Shown in pieces: positions 49,483 to 62,221 of a stretch of 64,000 nt of DNA. Position numbers and translations under genes: made by a program. Source of the stretch: Paragorgia papillata (lineage: Eukaryota > Cnidaria > Anthozoa > Scleralcyonacea > Coralliidae). Positions within the stretch are counted from its first letter, which is position 1, and the number at the start of each line of letters is the position of its first letter. The notes below the pieces were generated by a model. It did no database searches. It was given only the letters and a program-made list of their open reading frames with translations, and was not told the DNA's origin. The stretch is taken from positions 8,046,501 to 8,110,500 of the forward strand of contig JAWNZC010000322.1 in the NCBI GenBank assembly GCA_035771165.1. The letters are read 5' to 3'.

Positions 49483-50465
49483 TTTTCATTTGTCGCAACT
49501 TGTTATTGGCAAAATTGAAAGCTTATGGCCTTAAAGACTCGGCAGGCTATAAATCTGATTCAATCATATCTGACTAATCGTTATCAGAGAGTGAAATGTA
49601 ACAGCGTTTACTCAGACTGGCTTCCAGTTCATTGTGGTGTGCCTCAAGGGAGTCTTTTGGGCCCCTTTTTTTAACATATTTGTCAACGATGTTAATGACG
49701 CTGTTTGTGTTTCTTCGTTATGATTGTATGCAGACGACACTGCTCAGTATGCCTTTGACTCTTGTCGCACAACGTTGGAGCATACCCTCAACCAAGATAT
49801 AGAGAAATTAAGACGCAAGCAATTGCTTTGAGAAAATCTAAGTACAATAACCTAGTTATTGGAGTTAATCTGATTATAATAAAACCTACATTAAAAATAT
49901 TAAGGGTCACTCTTGACCAGAATTTATCCTTCAAACCTCATGTTGAAATAATGCTTAAGAAAGTTTACACCAAAATAGCAGCGTTACGTAAACTCAAACG
50001 CTTTTTACCTACAGATATTTTAATCTCATTAATATATAAAACTTATATATTACCTGATCTAGAATACTGCAGCCCTTTATTGCTACTAGGTATTTCCAAA
50101 TCTTTGAATAAGAAGATTGAAAATGCAAATTATTATGCTACATCATATGAATATTGTCTAAGGTTAGCATCTATGGCTTCACTAGAGCTCGAGGCGATTT
50201 TCTCAGGCCCTTATTATTATTTTTTTAAAGTTACAGATTACAGGGTCCTACATATATTTATAATTTTTTTGAACCTTGAGTAACTCCATATAATTTAAGA
50301 GGGAGTGGAACCAAAGTAAGACTGCCGTTTAATACTAGTCCTTTTATTCACAACTTCTTCTCGTACATTATTTCGCATATTTGGAACCAGGTACGCACTG
50401 CCGCCAAATTAGCACCTAATTTAGCACAATTTCTCTCTCCTCCGCAGAGGCTTCCTGAGCTTTGT
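49483..50465 (+). mobile_element. Decayed LINE reverse transcriptase fragment
   Basis: In shifting frames the sequence shows non-LTR reverse-transcriptase motifs: a YLTNRYQRVK segment, CGVPQGSLLGP at about 49,640, YADDT at about 49,730 and a thumb-like stretch (TLDQNLSFKPHVE ... KTYILPDLEYCSPL) up to about 50,140. Several frameshifts and stops make it inactive. It belongs to a CR1/jockey-like group by appearance only. Confidence 0.75.
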
Positions 50466-50531
50466 TGAGCTCTTCAGTAATATACATTGAAGAGCTCAAC
50501 AAAGCTCAAGAAGCCTCTGCGGAGGAGAGAG
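50434..50531. repeat. 98-bp near-perfect hairpin
   Basis: CTCTCCTCCGCAGAGGCTTC and GAGCTTTGTTGAGCTCTTC arms pair with their inverse copies across a short AT loop. It directly follows the LINE remnant. Confidence 0.75.
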
Positions 50532-53050
50532 GCACAATTTCGTTTACAGATTAAGAATGTTCCTTTAGAGGGCTGCCAGTGTCATAATTGTATATGATTT
50601 ACTTATATACTGATTATTTTAATAGTGATTTTATTAATATTTGTGTTATAGCTATTAGCTACTGTAATTATTACAAGTTTATTTATTGTAACCTTCCTAT
50701 TTTATAGTCAAGCGTTTGTAACATGAGCCTCGTTATTGACTTTAAATTATTGTAACGGTTATTGTTGTTGTTATTTTACACCAAACAATATTACGTCAGT
50801 ACATGCTATTTCAAACAATGAACTTAATTTTATAACAGAAAATGCAGCAGATAGGATCATGCCACCAACACCGACTTCACCACGTGCATACAAATGGCCC
50901 ATTCACAAGTAAACAAGAAAACCAATACACTGAACGCTTCTTGTTTTATGTGATGTTTCGTTGGTTGGTTAGTTCTAAAACTAGCACTGACAGAAAGTCA
51001 GACCACATTGGTTCCATCTGGTGGTAAACGCACTTGTTGTATAGGTTAGCATATAAACTGAGGAGTGATCATGATTACTGACTATAGAGTTAGGGTTTCT
51101 GTTTGGATTTTAAGATTACCAAGATATGATAAATGAAACAAACAAAATGATTTTTTTGATGTGGATTTCTTGTCCTTAGACTATACAGTGTGTCGCACCG
51201 TTGTATAAACCGCAGAGCAATTTTTTTGGTAATTCTTTGGAAAAATTCTTAGATAAACCGCACCATTATATAAGCCGCATTTCAAACTGGAATGTCTTAC
51301 AACGTAGCGACTTACAACATAACGTAGCTTAACGTCTTACAACGCATCTTTAAACGTACTGTAGCATCTAAAATCATTAATAATTCATAACTCATAAGGA
51401 AAATTCAAAAGAAAGAAATATTTAATCGGTATATTTAGAAATCAGAGGTAGATTACGGTCAAATTTATTCCGGAAGATTACGGTCAAACTTTTAGGTCGA
51501 TTTTCTCTTAAAATATAGATTCGTTTGAGAAGCTATATCAAGCACTCGTCAGTGTTTGTCTATCGATGTCTAAATACATGTACAGCCAAGGTGGTTAAGA
51601 AACTCGGCTTCGCCTCGCATTTTCAACCTGCTTGGCTGTATTAAGAAATCGGAGAAAGAACACTGACTGGTGTTGGACATATATTAACGTCTTAGAACGT
51701 AACGTAACGTCTTACAACGTAGCGTACGTGTAACGTCTTACAACGTAGCATACGTGTAACGTCTTACAACGTATAACGTAGCGTAATGTCTTACAAGGTA
51801 GTGTGACGTTTCATAACTTTGCATAATATGTCTTAACGTCTCTTAATGTATAGTTTAACGCCATTTTATAACGTACACGAATTAAAATGTAATGTAACGT
51901 CTTACAGCGTACGCGATGTCTACAGTAATTGTAAGATTTGTTTTGAAAACATATTGTACCGTATCTAAAAATAGGTACGCAATACGTACATGCGTCCACG
52001 TTTAGGACTATTCGCTCGATCCGATTTTTCTCGTGATGTATATATGATTTAATAACAACTATTAGTAATTGCGAGAATTTCCGAACACATAACCCAATAC
52101 TAGTAAGTAAATCCATATACAATATACTCTATAAGCTTGGCATGATCACAGTAACAATGTATAACATCAGTAATGTACATTATATGCAGTATTTAATGTG
52201 AAACAAATGCAAGAATTGAACTTGCATCATTGTGATGCTATAGGGAGTGCTCTGGCCACTGAGCTATGGAAGCTATTCTTGAGAGCTTAGTCACAAATTC
52301 TATATAATAGTGTTACCATTATAGTCAGTGGTTACAGTACTTGTCAGAGTACTGCAATGACATCACAGAGTCACGTGTTCAATTCCAGCCGGAAGGCTTT
52401 GCATCATGTTGTATTTTCAAAACTGGTCTCAGTTGGTTTGGTCTTAAAATGGTTTTCAGCAACACTCAAAAGTTTTCTTCTCCAAAAATTTCTACCGAAC
52501 TTGGCATATTAGCTAGATTAGCGTGAAAAAATGCAGTACTAGCCAATCAGAATTCAAAAGTTTTTTTTGGTAATAATGTCAATGTTGGCGTTATATATGT
52601 TAATATATCGCTGCATAACTCTGACCAAGATACTTCTTTCTTTTTTAATGTTTGGACAATTTTAATTTAAATTATTTTCAGATATCTGAGCTCATTACCC
52701 GCCACGATTAGCTTAGCTATTAACGGGTAACGACAATTGTAAATATATTTAAATTTACAAATCATTAAAACTTGGTACCATAGTACTTAGGAAACACTGT
52801 TAGTAAGGAAGAGGGGGGGCTGGTTAAACCTTGCACTCGTAGTAGATTACCTGCCTCCATGGTAGATTACTTATTCTCGCTTAACTTATCTTGCTTAGAT
52901 TATGTCAATGTTACGAGGTTGTCACGAGACCTAATCTAACGCACAAACAGGACAGTCCGCAACACGCTAAACAAAAGCATTTTACACTAGTGTAAATATA
53001 TTTTTGCTCTATTTTTTTTGCTGGTTATTAGGATAATCTAGTATATTCAG
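50532..53050. other. Intron of the UTP18-like gene with short repeats and SINE heads
   Basis: This intron stretch has many imperfect copies of AACGTCTTACAACGTA (51,300-51,920). A minus-strand tRNA-like SINE head lies at about 52,202-52,272 and a plus-strand SINE at 52,320-52,505. No protein gene is recognised. Confidence 0.55.
52320..52505 (+). mobile_element. tRNA-derived SINE, diverged copy
   Basis: It shares the body of the SINE at 35,083-35,260 (CAATTCCAGCCGGAAGGC and GGTTTGGTCTTAAAATG). The tRNA-like head is degraded. A second head lies inverted just upstream at about 52,202-52,272. Confidence 0.65.
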
Positions 53051-53117
53051 AACATGAAGAAAATTCCGAACAAGCAAAGGCACCTGCTTGGAGAGATGAA
53101 GATGATTGCAATCTTAG
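53051..53117 (+). CDS. utp18: UTP18-like protein, acidic internal exon
   Basis: The acceptor is GTATATTCAG and the donor CTTAG|GTACTG. In the frame that links to the next exon it reads HEENSEQAKAPAWRDEDDCNL, matching the acidic KxPxWxDED segment of UTP18 proteins. Another frame is open but does not fit the family. Confidence 0.65.
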
Positions 53118-53896
53118 GTACTGTACTGTGCTCTAATAATACAGTTATGTAATTCCGTAATGAATTTTCAACCTTAAGGCGAAGTACTACGAGCAATAAA
53201 TTGCTGCAACATTGTTGCGTTGCAAGTTGAAAAGCGTTGTTGCACGTATTACCACCCACCTCAAACGTTGTCACGCAACAAAATTTCGTTGTTGCAAGTG
53301 AAACTGGCGTCTACTTTTTTCAACAAATTTTTTCAACTTGCAACAACAAAATTTTGTTGCGTGACAATGTTTAAAGTGTCTATAAAGTGAAAAATTCGTT
53401 GGCATTTTTGTTGTTTTATTGTACAGAGGAGCATGGCAGGAGCATGCACTGGAAATTTCAAGAGAATCTGATGCGTAGTATTCGCCCCGAGTGAAGCCCC
53501 CTGGTTTTAATTTAAAAATTCACAACTATTATTGGTTTGTGTTTATCGCAAAATCAAAAACAACCTTGTATTCTACAAATTAATATATCTATTTTATTTT
53601 TGTGGCATAAATTCTGACGAAATGAGAGCGCTTTACGAAATGACCCTGCAAATCTTAACGACGACCTTAATGCGATATTTTACTTTTGGTCTATTAATTT
53701 ACAAGATGGTGTCAATCTTTCAGTTGGATCCCGTCCATTTCCCCCCCTGGGGTTTATTTTGGCCCTTGATGAACCTGAATATTACTAATGATTATTTTAT
53801 TGATAGAAATTACCATCACTCAGGAGCTTCACTGTAGACATCTCATGTATATTTCAATATGTGCAATTATCAAAGATTTATTTTTTATTTTTTAAG

Positions 53897-53992
53897 CATT
53901 GATATTGCAGCTGAACACCGGTTAAAGAAGTTCAGGGATGGAGGATCAGATACGATTACTGGAGATGTATTGAAAAATAAATTAGAGACTCA
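53897..53992 (+). CDS. utp18: UTP18-like protein, internal exon
   Basis: The acceptor is TTTTTTAAG and the donor CA|GTAAGT. It encodes DIAAEHRLKKFRDGGSD and TITGDVLKNKLET, the charged region before the WD40 repeats. Its phase matches both neighbouring exons. Confidence 0.75.
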
Positions 53993-54289
53993 GTAAGTTG
54001 TTAGTTTAATTAGTGTGTAGTTTATTGTGTATAATCACTTTCTGCTTTTTGGAGGGTCTTTCTTGATGAGTAAAGTCAATAGAGTAAAATAACAAATGGG
54101 GTAGTTTTGACCAGTCTAGGTGTCAAAGGGTTAAGGAATAAGATATAGGCAGATTCAGTTAACTTTTTACTGGACGGATTACCAGGAGGTCTTTACTTGA
54201 CAAGTAAAATGGTCTGGTGTTAGACAGAGCAAAACATATAAGTTATCAAATGGCAACAGTGCTCAGTAAAGTGTTGACCTTTTGCTTTT

Positions 54290-54556
54290 AGGGGGTGTTT
54301 ATATGGAGGAGTTTGCCTTTACTGATATTTTTTTACAAGTTGTGTTTGTTCATGTGTTTGTTATAAATTAAAATCGTGTTTGCGAAAACATGATTTCGGG
54401 CTTCGTGGGAAAGTTGCACAAGTCAGTAAACAAGTGAACGCGAGGTAAATGCCAGCTCTCTTACTAGGGCTAGCCCTACCAAAAAAGCTCATGTAAACGC
54501 GAGGTGAAATCCAGCCTTCCTACAAGGGCTGGCCCTCCTCCATATAAACACCCCCT
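54290..54556. repeat. Fold-back MITE
   Basis: The ends AGGGGGTGTTTATATGGAGGA and the inverse are about 265 bp apart. Internal GGGCTAGCCCT-type copies are present. The element is similar in design to the one at 62,222-62,464. Confidence 0.7.
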
Positions 54557-55324
54557 TACAGGTTATTCCTTGACCAGTAAAATTGATAGAATAAAATAAT
54601 AAAGGGGTTGATTTTGGCCACTAGAGTGAAAGGCGTAATGAAAACAGTCTCATGGGCAGATAGATCTAGTTAACCATTGACTATAGTAAAATCGTCTGGA
54701 ATTAGGCAGAGTGAAATATAACAAAGAGGCTCGGGTTGTGGTCAGTCAAAGAGTCGAAGGGTGAAAAAAACCATCAAGTGTTTCTCCAACCTTATACCCA
54801 TGATGTGCTGGGGTGGGTTGCGGAGATCTAAGACCCTGGGTACATTACAAGGTTGTTGTTCTCTCTTTGATGAGTAAAATTATCTGGTGATAGGCAGAGT
54901 AAAATAGCATACTTGCGGGTGTAATGGGTGTAATCGGGATCAACTGATATATACAGTACCAACTGATATATACAGTACCGTCCTGCTTTTACTTACCTCA
55001 CTGTGCTTTTTTTTGAAAGAAAAATGGGCTTGTAAAAAGTAAAATGGCATGGTATTAGCCGAGTAACATGCTAAAATGCACTCATAATACTGTGAAAGAT
55101 AATTAAAATATATTCAGTTCTTTGGTGGTCTTGATGTGCAAAGTTATTAATACACTCTTTAACATGAACTCAGATGTGACACAAACATACTGATCAGTAA
55201 ACAGCCGTTCTAAATGCACATATTACAGTGTGAAGTATATGGATGAATATCAATTTCAGCAATTACAAGGCTCATAAGTCAACAATTTCCTAGCTAACCC
55301 AACTCCCTAACTCTTATTAAAGTG

Positions 55325-55597
55325 CATATGAAATGGAAATTAAGTTTGTCTTATTTGGAGGAACTCTTTAAATGATGAACTAACACCGTATACAGTTTTT
55401 CTATTATCTCACTTATAAGATTTGTTTGATATGCAAAAGACCCACTGCATACGTTACGCTGGTAATTTTACAATAAACGTATCAAACAAATCTTATTTTC
55501 TCAGGAACGAAGTGAGATATGGAAAAACTGTGTAAGGTGTTACTTTATCATTTTAAGAGTTCCTTCAAATAAAACAAACTTAATGTTCATTTTATAG
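55325..55597. repeat. Fold-back MITE
   Basis: Arms of roughly 100 bp (TTAAGTTTGTCTTATTTGGA and an imperfect inverse) surround a short centre. Confidence 0.65.
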
Positions 55598-55736
55598 ACA
55601 TTTCAAAAGAACACTTGATAACAATTTATGTATCAACAGAAGTAGTATAATTATATATTTTATATATAATTATATAATGTACATGTATAACTGTATCTGT
55701 AGAATGAAAAACTGAACTTTATTATTTTTTTATTAG

Positions 55737-55801
55737 ATTTAAAAAACTGTATGGTGTACCAGCGTGGGCAAGTGATAAAATAAAAGATTCAAAAGCAACA
55801 G
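55737..55801 (+). CDS. utp18: UTP18-like protein, internal exon
   Basis: The acceptor is TTTTATTAG and the donor ACAG|GTTAGC. It encodes FKKLYGVPAWASDKIKD, the GVPxWA segment typical of UTP18. It is in phase with the exons at 53,897 and 60,048. Confidence 0.78.
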
Positions 55802-56454
55802 GTTAGCTATAAAATAAAAATATTATAAATTTTTTAGATTATTACCCATATTTTGAGTATTAAAAGCAGTATAGGTTGTCTGATTTCGACGGATGAGTCT
55901 AATGCAACAGACCAGAGATACATAACACCGCTGTCAAAAACGTCCGAGCTCGTACGTCAAAAAAAGAGCGGGAAAACACTGAAATATTTAGACTGGTCCA
56001 AGAGTCCCACGGAAAAGTTAAAATTATAAGCATACCACCAAAAAGATAAGGTAGGTAATTTGTACATGGCTTCTTTGTCAATATTGTAACATATTCTGAA
56101 ATGACCCCTTCGTAATTTTCATGCCCCTTTTTTAAAACACAAATGAATAGCCGAGTCTTACTTAGTCTTTACTGTCTGGTTGTTGTTGCCACGGCTAGTT
56201 CCCAATCTCTTGCATTGTTTATTCTAGCAAATTCACGCATGCGCGAACGTTTGGTTGCGGTGTTGAGATGCATGTAGTTTTTCTGTGACTACAGGTTGCA
56301 ACCTCGTTCCCAGGGTCATTTGTGAGGGCCTTGGCATGATGGCGTGGGCAAATTCAAAATGGCAGGAACAAATGGCCTCGGTGGAAGCTAGGGAAAATGC
56401 ACCGAATATTGTGCATTTTTTAACTTAGGTCCAGTCCCTTACACAATAATGTTT

Positions 56455-56560
56455 GTAATATAATTTCCCCCGCCGAAGCAAGGCTGGGGCCAATCTCGTA
56501 CCCAGAGCCTGCGATCCTTTTGGTCATTGCCAAGGATCGGAGCCTCTGGGAAACTCCGAT
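56455..56560. repeat. Dispersed repeat fragment, inverted relative to 58,980-59,060
   Basis: CTCGTACCCAGAGCCTGCGATCC and its surroundings recur in inverse orientation at about 58,983-59,060. The two may be arms of one element or independent copies. The stretch 55,802-57,274 otherwise shows no gene. Confidence 0.55.
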
Positions 56561-57274
56561 GAAAAAAAATAAAAATTGGGTTTTTGTTCCCAGTCCTCTG
56601 GTTCCCAGTTCCCTATAATTTGTTCCTGTCATCGACGATCTTTAACTTCTTCGAAGACCAGGGAAAATATTTGTTTGCCGATAAAGAATGGCCCAGTATG
56701 TTTTACAAAGCTCTTGACAAAGCGTTGCGATACAAACGACCTTTCTTTAGCTTTTCTCTAAATCGTCAACCGGACGGTTTGACGAGAGTGTTTTGTATGT
56801 CCGCGTCGCCGTCGGCAGTAGGGATCGGCTAAGCCGATACGAACTAAATTTCTAGTTTGCGTCAACCTAAATTAATTAAGTTCGACAGTTAGGTCAAATG
56901 TCGAACTTAATGCAGTCGAAACGAATTCGGAATTCTTTGGGTCAGCGGGAGGTCAAACAAAACTTCAAAATGGCGCAAGTATGAATGTTCAACAGCGATG
57001 TTCGCTGTGGAAAATGCTTCACAATTCGCGCAGGAGAAGCGGTGAACACTTATTTTTTACTTATTTTGTCACGTAACAATACAACTAATATTGTTCGTTT
57101 CCGTCGTTTGTTACGACGTGAGATGGACTGCTTTAATCATGTTTGGAATACATACTCGAATGCTCGTTTAAAAAAACGTTTCGAGTGTCCAGAGATACAT
57201 TCAGGTACATCCTTGGAAAAATGGAGCACGAGTCAAGGCAAAAGTATTTTGTGCTTTGAAAACATGATACACAC

Positions 57275-58170
57275 ACTGTTATTTTCAGGGAGTGTTAAAT
57301 TTTAACTCCCAAAACATGCAGGAGTTAATAAAAAAGGTTCAAAACTATCCGATTTCGGGAGTAAAAAGTACTCCACTGTCGGAGTTAAAATAACTCCCGA
57401 ATTTTGGAGTTAAAATAACCCATATTAGGGAGCAAAAATTACTCCTGTTTCAGGAGTAAAACAAAAAAGGTTGCACCTCACCCGAATCGATCCGCCGACG
57501 TCGATTACACAGGGCGTGTCTAGAAGTCAACTTACCCTTGGTTAAATAAAAGTAGCGTGCTGCGTTGGCAGTGTTGAAACAACAATCGAAATATAGTAAG
57601 GTTAGATATACTGCCGAAACAGAGAACGTAGGAGTCTAACGTTTCGAGCGAAGGCCCTTCGTCAGTTAACTTATCCACTGCGCCATCCGAGCTTGCTTAT
57701 AGTAAAGACTAAAATTCATTGTTTATAACCTAATTTTCGCCAAGAGCCAATTTGTAGCACTCTGAAGGTCAGTGGTCTAATATTCATAATAAACACTCTT
57801 CTATTGAAGACAAAATGTTTTCCAAGTCGACCTAACCCAACTCAAAGAACGTTTTCTCAAAGGCAATTTAACAGATCTACCAAAAAAATTAATACCCATA
57901 TAGACAAAGGACAGAACTGCACTATACGCAAAGGATTTTTCAATGGATTAAAAGAAAAGCCATATATTTTTTTGCCGAATTTGTCTGTCACTCTTTATAC
58001 TTTATAAAGTCAAAATATGGGAAAAAATATTATAAAATAACTCCCTAAAAATATACTCCCCCGAAAGAGTTAATTTAATTCCGAAAATGGAGTTAAAATA
58101 TGCCAATTGTTTTTACTCCCCTAAAATGGAGTAAAGGGGAAGTTAAAATTACTCCTTGAGAATAACAGTG
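57275..58170. mobile_element. DNA-transposon-like element with 'ggagttaaaat' subterminal repeats
   Basis: The ends CACTGTTATTTTCAGGGAGT and the imperfect inverse (ending ATAACAGTG) are 896 bp apart. Multiple GGAGTTAAAAT / ATTTTAACTCC repeats sit just inside both ends. A Penelope-type fragment (57,540-57,675) has inserted inside. No transposase is visible. Confidence 0.65.
57632..57672 (-). ncRNA. Hammerhead ribozyme-like motif
   Basis: On the minus strand the core reads CTGACGA, then an AGGGC-CUUC-GCU stem II, then CGAAAC, followed by GTTAGAC. This is the conserved hammerhead order (CUGANGA, stem II, GAAA). It lies in a Penelope-type terminal fragment homologous to the arms at 32,225-33,715, consistent with the known association of hammerheads with Penelope-like elements. 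A full stem I/III closure was not verified. Confidence 0.55.
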
Positions 58171-58521
58171 CAGATCTTCCACTTGGTCATATAAAGACGC
58201 CATGATGTTTTTAGATTTCCCAGTCCCTCGCACGCATCAAAAAATAGTGTACTACGCATGCTCTCATACCAAAATCCATATTATCATAATTTATCATACT
58301 AAATTCAAATTATGCATTTAGTTCGGCTCATGAGAAGATCGACATTTGACCCAGGGACGATCTTCAGACGTTCTAACCGTCTGCGTCAGACGGATAGAAC
58401 GTCTCAGACGATCCAAAAACAATCAGTCGAACTTAACTCAGTCAAACGTCGATCTTGTCATGAACTTAATTTGAAGAATTTAGTTCGTCTCATGTAAAGT
58501 TCGACGTTTGACCTAGGCCTA

Positions 58522-58654
58522 AGACTATGTGCACACGGTAACGTTTCCAAGCGTTTTTGTATTGTTTCAAGTAATGAGCTGATTGATCTGGATTCCCTTG
58601 AGAACAGTAAACAATACGAAAACGCTTGGAAACGTTACCGTGTCCACATAGCCT
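58522..58654. repeat. Short fold-back MITE with about 45-bp arms
   Basis: The arms around GCACACGGTAACGTTTCC and AAGCGTTTTTGTATTGTTT are nearly perfect inverse copies across about 40 bp. Confidence 0.75.
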
Positions 58655-60047
58655 AAGAAATTATGCTTTTTGTCAGGAATTTTGGCTGAACTACATCGAC
58701 CTTGTATTCTCTAATATAATTTTAAAGTTCTGAGACGAAACTGCTAAGAATTTCGAGACGAGTCAGACGTTGGATGTTTGTTTGACGACGAAGCGACAAT
58801 AATAATAGTTTTAACTTGTAAATTGTTGGGATTTTTGCTGGTTTGAATCATTTCATGTGTTCAATTGTTTTTTGGGTCTGTCATGTATAATTATGTGTTA
58901 CAGAACGTCGATTAAACAAGTTGGCAACGTGCACATTATTTGAAATTTTACTGTTTTTAACCAATCAGATGACAAGTTTCATCGGAGTTTCCCAAAGCCT
59001 CCGATCCTTGGTAATGACCAAAAGGATCGCAGGCTCTGGGTACGAGATTGGGCTGGGGCAAAACACAAAATGTCGCTCACGTTATTTTTTTTTTTGAACC
59101 ACAAGAATGAATCAGGCCATCTAATTTATGCTATATGCTTTCGACCTGACGAAGTAACCTGGCGTTCACCAGGGTCATTTGTTCCCGCCATCTTGGTCCA
59201 ACCCCTTACAAATGGCCTTGTGGACGAGATTATACAGGTTGTTGCTTAAATCTACATGGATAACTACTGTATGAGCATTCATTTATTTGTTTATTTTTTG
59301 TCATGCATTTTACACGAGTCTATGGCAAAACTATTCTGACAGTTACTTTAAAATTAATCTTGCCATCAAGTTTTCTTGTCAAAAATAGAAAATCCCGATC
59401 CCCCCAAATCATCATTTTCGTCGAGCCTTTAACCTTTTCAAACAACATTGTATGGAGGGAGTGGGGTTTTTTTGTATGCAAATGTCTGAGTGAATTTTGG
59501 CAGGATTGTACGATGAAATGTACATACTGTATATTAGCTATAGATTGACCAGGCGGAAAGCGTAATCTATTGATGAATATAAGAGCCCAGCATAAAACAC
59601 GAAGCAGTGGCATTTTTTTTAAATATTTATTAAGATCTAACGTTTCGTTGTACTGTATATTACATAATCATAAATATGCAATTGAACTTTCCGATTTTCC
59701 AAACTTTTCGATTTTCCAACTTTTCTTAACTTTTTACGTTAGTATATATACTAATCAAGTGTTTTTAGCTTGAAGTTTGTAAAGTTTTGTTTATTTTTGC
59801 TGCACAATGTCTTGAGTTGTTTAACTCAGAAAACTTGCATGTTTCAGTGTTGGAGTTATGAATGTACGATCCATCTTGGATTTGGATTGTTAGTTTATAC
59901 TGTTCGAATAATTGTTGGAAAACGTTTTTTCCATCCCTTGCATGTCATGATATTTTTTAGAAAATTTCTGGGGCTGTACATGAGATACGGTCATGAAGTA
60001 CTTGGTAATTTGTAAGTTATCGAAAGATTATCCATCTATTTTAACAG

Positions 60048-60184
60048 GAAACGATGAAGACAGGGATGATACTGAAATCCTTCAACGTACAGGAAATATG
60101 TTGTCTGCCAAACCTGATTATTTACCCAGAGGAGTTATTGATATTGGAAGAATGAAAGATGCAAACTGTTCAAAACCAATGAAT
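60048..60184 (+). CDS. utp18: UTP18-like protein, exon with LQRTGN motif
   Basis: The acceptor is TTTTAACAG and the donor AAT|GTAAGT. It encodes DTEILQRTGNMLSAKPDYL then PRGVIDIGRMKDANCSKPMN, which matches the strongly conserved 'LQRTGN ... LPRG ... ANxxxP' stretch just before the WD40 domain of UTP18. It ends in phase 0. Confidence 0.85.
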
Positions 60185-60867
60185 GTAAGTATTAAGAAAA
60201 ATATACGTATATATCTCGCGCTATTATCAAGCTGTAACGGTGCAAAAGAGGACAGTTAAAAAATGCCAGAGATATCACTCAGTGATAGCCAAGTGTTAAT
60301 GACTAATTACTAGGGCTATCTGTGGTAGGCCGAGTCTAGGTTTCGGTTGTTTTTTCCCTTGGGGTGTCACGATCCTGCATTTTTGCACTTTTTACTTTTA
60401 TTCTATTGCTAATATTCATACTTCCGGTGAGTTGTTGGGGCTCCGTGTGGCTGAGTGGACTGAATGAGGCCGTGAGGCATGTTGTAAGTTCTTCGCTTTT
60501 GGAGTTGGACAAAAAGTTGAACAGCTTTGCCTTTTGATCAAGGTGTTCTTGCACGTTGTTAGTAGATTTTGAAAGTGACTGGCTGACTTTGTAGTTAAAC
60601 AGCGATCAGACGTGGCTGACAACTGTCGTGATCGTAAATATGTTCACCAGTGTGAAGTATGCACCACATTCAGCCTTCGATTCAGGCTCGGCATACTTGC
60701 CAGTAGCCCGAGTGAATGCCTGAGCCGTCTTGTTTCTTGAACATTTTTTTAACTTCCAGGTGCCGTTTTAACTCGACTAGAGATATTGTACGATACTGTT
60801 TTATTATTCAATTTCAAATTTGATATTGTTTTACCTTTTCTACAGTTCCAATATGTTTTAATTCCAA

Positions 60868-61105
60868 GCCACTTTGGGGAGCACGGGTGGCGTGTCCTGT
60901 TAGCGCGCTGCCTCTCACCAAAAAGTTTAGCCCGGCTAGACGGGGTTAGTACTTGGATGGGTGACCGCTTGGTAATGACCCCGTTGTCGAGCTTGGAACT
61001 CATGTGAGTAGAGTTGTAGTTGATCTCTCCTGTTCGTCGAGGGGTTTTCGCCGAGGGGTTTTCTCAGGTTTTCCTCCCTCCATAAAATCAACACCTAACA
61101 TCTTA
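60868..61105 (+). mobile_element. SINE with tRNA-like and 5S rRNA-like segments
   Basis: A tRNA-like A box (GGCGTGTCCTGTTAGCGCGC) is followed by a stretch very close to the 3' part of 5S rRNA (GGTTAGTACTTGGATGGGTG then ACCGCTTGGTAATGACC). A SINE body follows, with two GAGGGGTTTTC motifs and a CCTCCATAAAATCAACAC tail. Only half of 5S is present, so it is not a 5S gene. Confidence 0.65.
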
Positions 61106-61803
61106 GCTGTGATCCGTGGTCTGAACTGTGTCGTTGGCGGCTGCCTGGAGCGCCTTTGATATGCCTCGACACGGTCACGTTGATCTGCGTCCTTCGCAAT
61201 TAATTCAGCCGCTGGCTGCAAGTAAGGATGATTAGCTCCTAGTCATTTGTCATTTGAAAAAATAATTGTTGGAGATGAGTATCACTGCGCATGATCTGAG
61301 TATTATTTACAGCAAAATAACGTTTGCATTTTATGGGCATGCTGCCACGCTCAAGATACTATTTGTAAACAGTAATTTGCAACAGACGTAAAACTTTTTA
61401 AACATTCAAATTATTCAATATATTTTCACGATTTTGATTGGCTGCAAAGTTGGTACGTAATAATTATCTGAGTCTGCGCATTAGGTGAAAGCGCTGTTTT
61501 GTTGCCAATAATACACTGCTCATGTGTAGCAACGTCTATATCCAACAGTTATTTTTTATGTGCGCTTGGAGTTAAAACTAATTGACACAGTATACGTAAA
61601 ACACTACTAAAATTAAATTGAGTAATAAAAAAATCAGAAAGCTAGAAAAACGAACTTTGACACTTGGTATATAACAATAAAGCAATTCCTGAACTCGATT
61701 CTTGCAAAATATTGTGATTTGCAGTGTCTCGCAGCTTAATAATTATTGTGCTTGCTACTGACAACTCACTACTCAATAATTGTTTATTAATTAACATAAT
61801 ACG

Positions 61804-62103
61804 TTTAAAGGTGATATGCAGCGCGTTCTGCGCATGATCCATCATCTTTGTTTTGAACACCTCATGACATGGCATTCGTAGATAATTACATGAAGTACTC
61901 AGCTCAGTGTAAACCGTTCGAAGCAACATATCTCTTCGGATTTCTTGTATTTCTTCTGAAAATGTTTTGTTTTGGGTACAAGTAATGAAGAGGAAGCAAG
62001 AAAAGCTTACAATCTTCAATAAGGTGTCAGTATATATTTTTGTAAATGAAGAAGTAAACATCAGTTTCGTACATGCGCAGAACGCGCTGGATATCACCTT
62101 TAA
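61804..62103. repeat. Fold-back MITE with 30-bp inverted ends
   Basis: TTAAAGGTGATATGCAGCGC and the inverse end (GCGCTGGATATCACCTTTAA) are about 300 bp apart, with CATGCGCAGAACGCG arms and partly palindromic inner sequence. Confidence 0.75.
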
Positions 62104-62221
62104 ATATTCAATTACAGTAGAATCCCTATTAATGGATACCCTTCTTAAGTGGACACCATCTGTGGTCCCAACATTATTATGAAAGGCTATAGTTATAACC
62201 CTCTATTAAGCGGACACTTCT

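Noticed and set aside
60868..60990. 5S rRNA gene
   Set aside because: Only the 3'-like half matches and it is joined to a tRNA-like box and a SINE tail.
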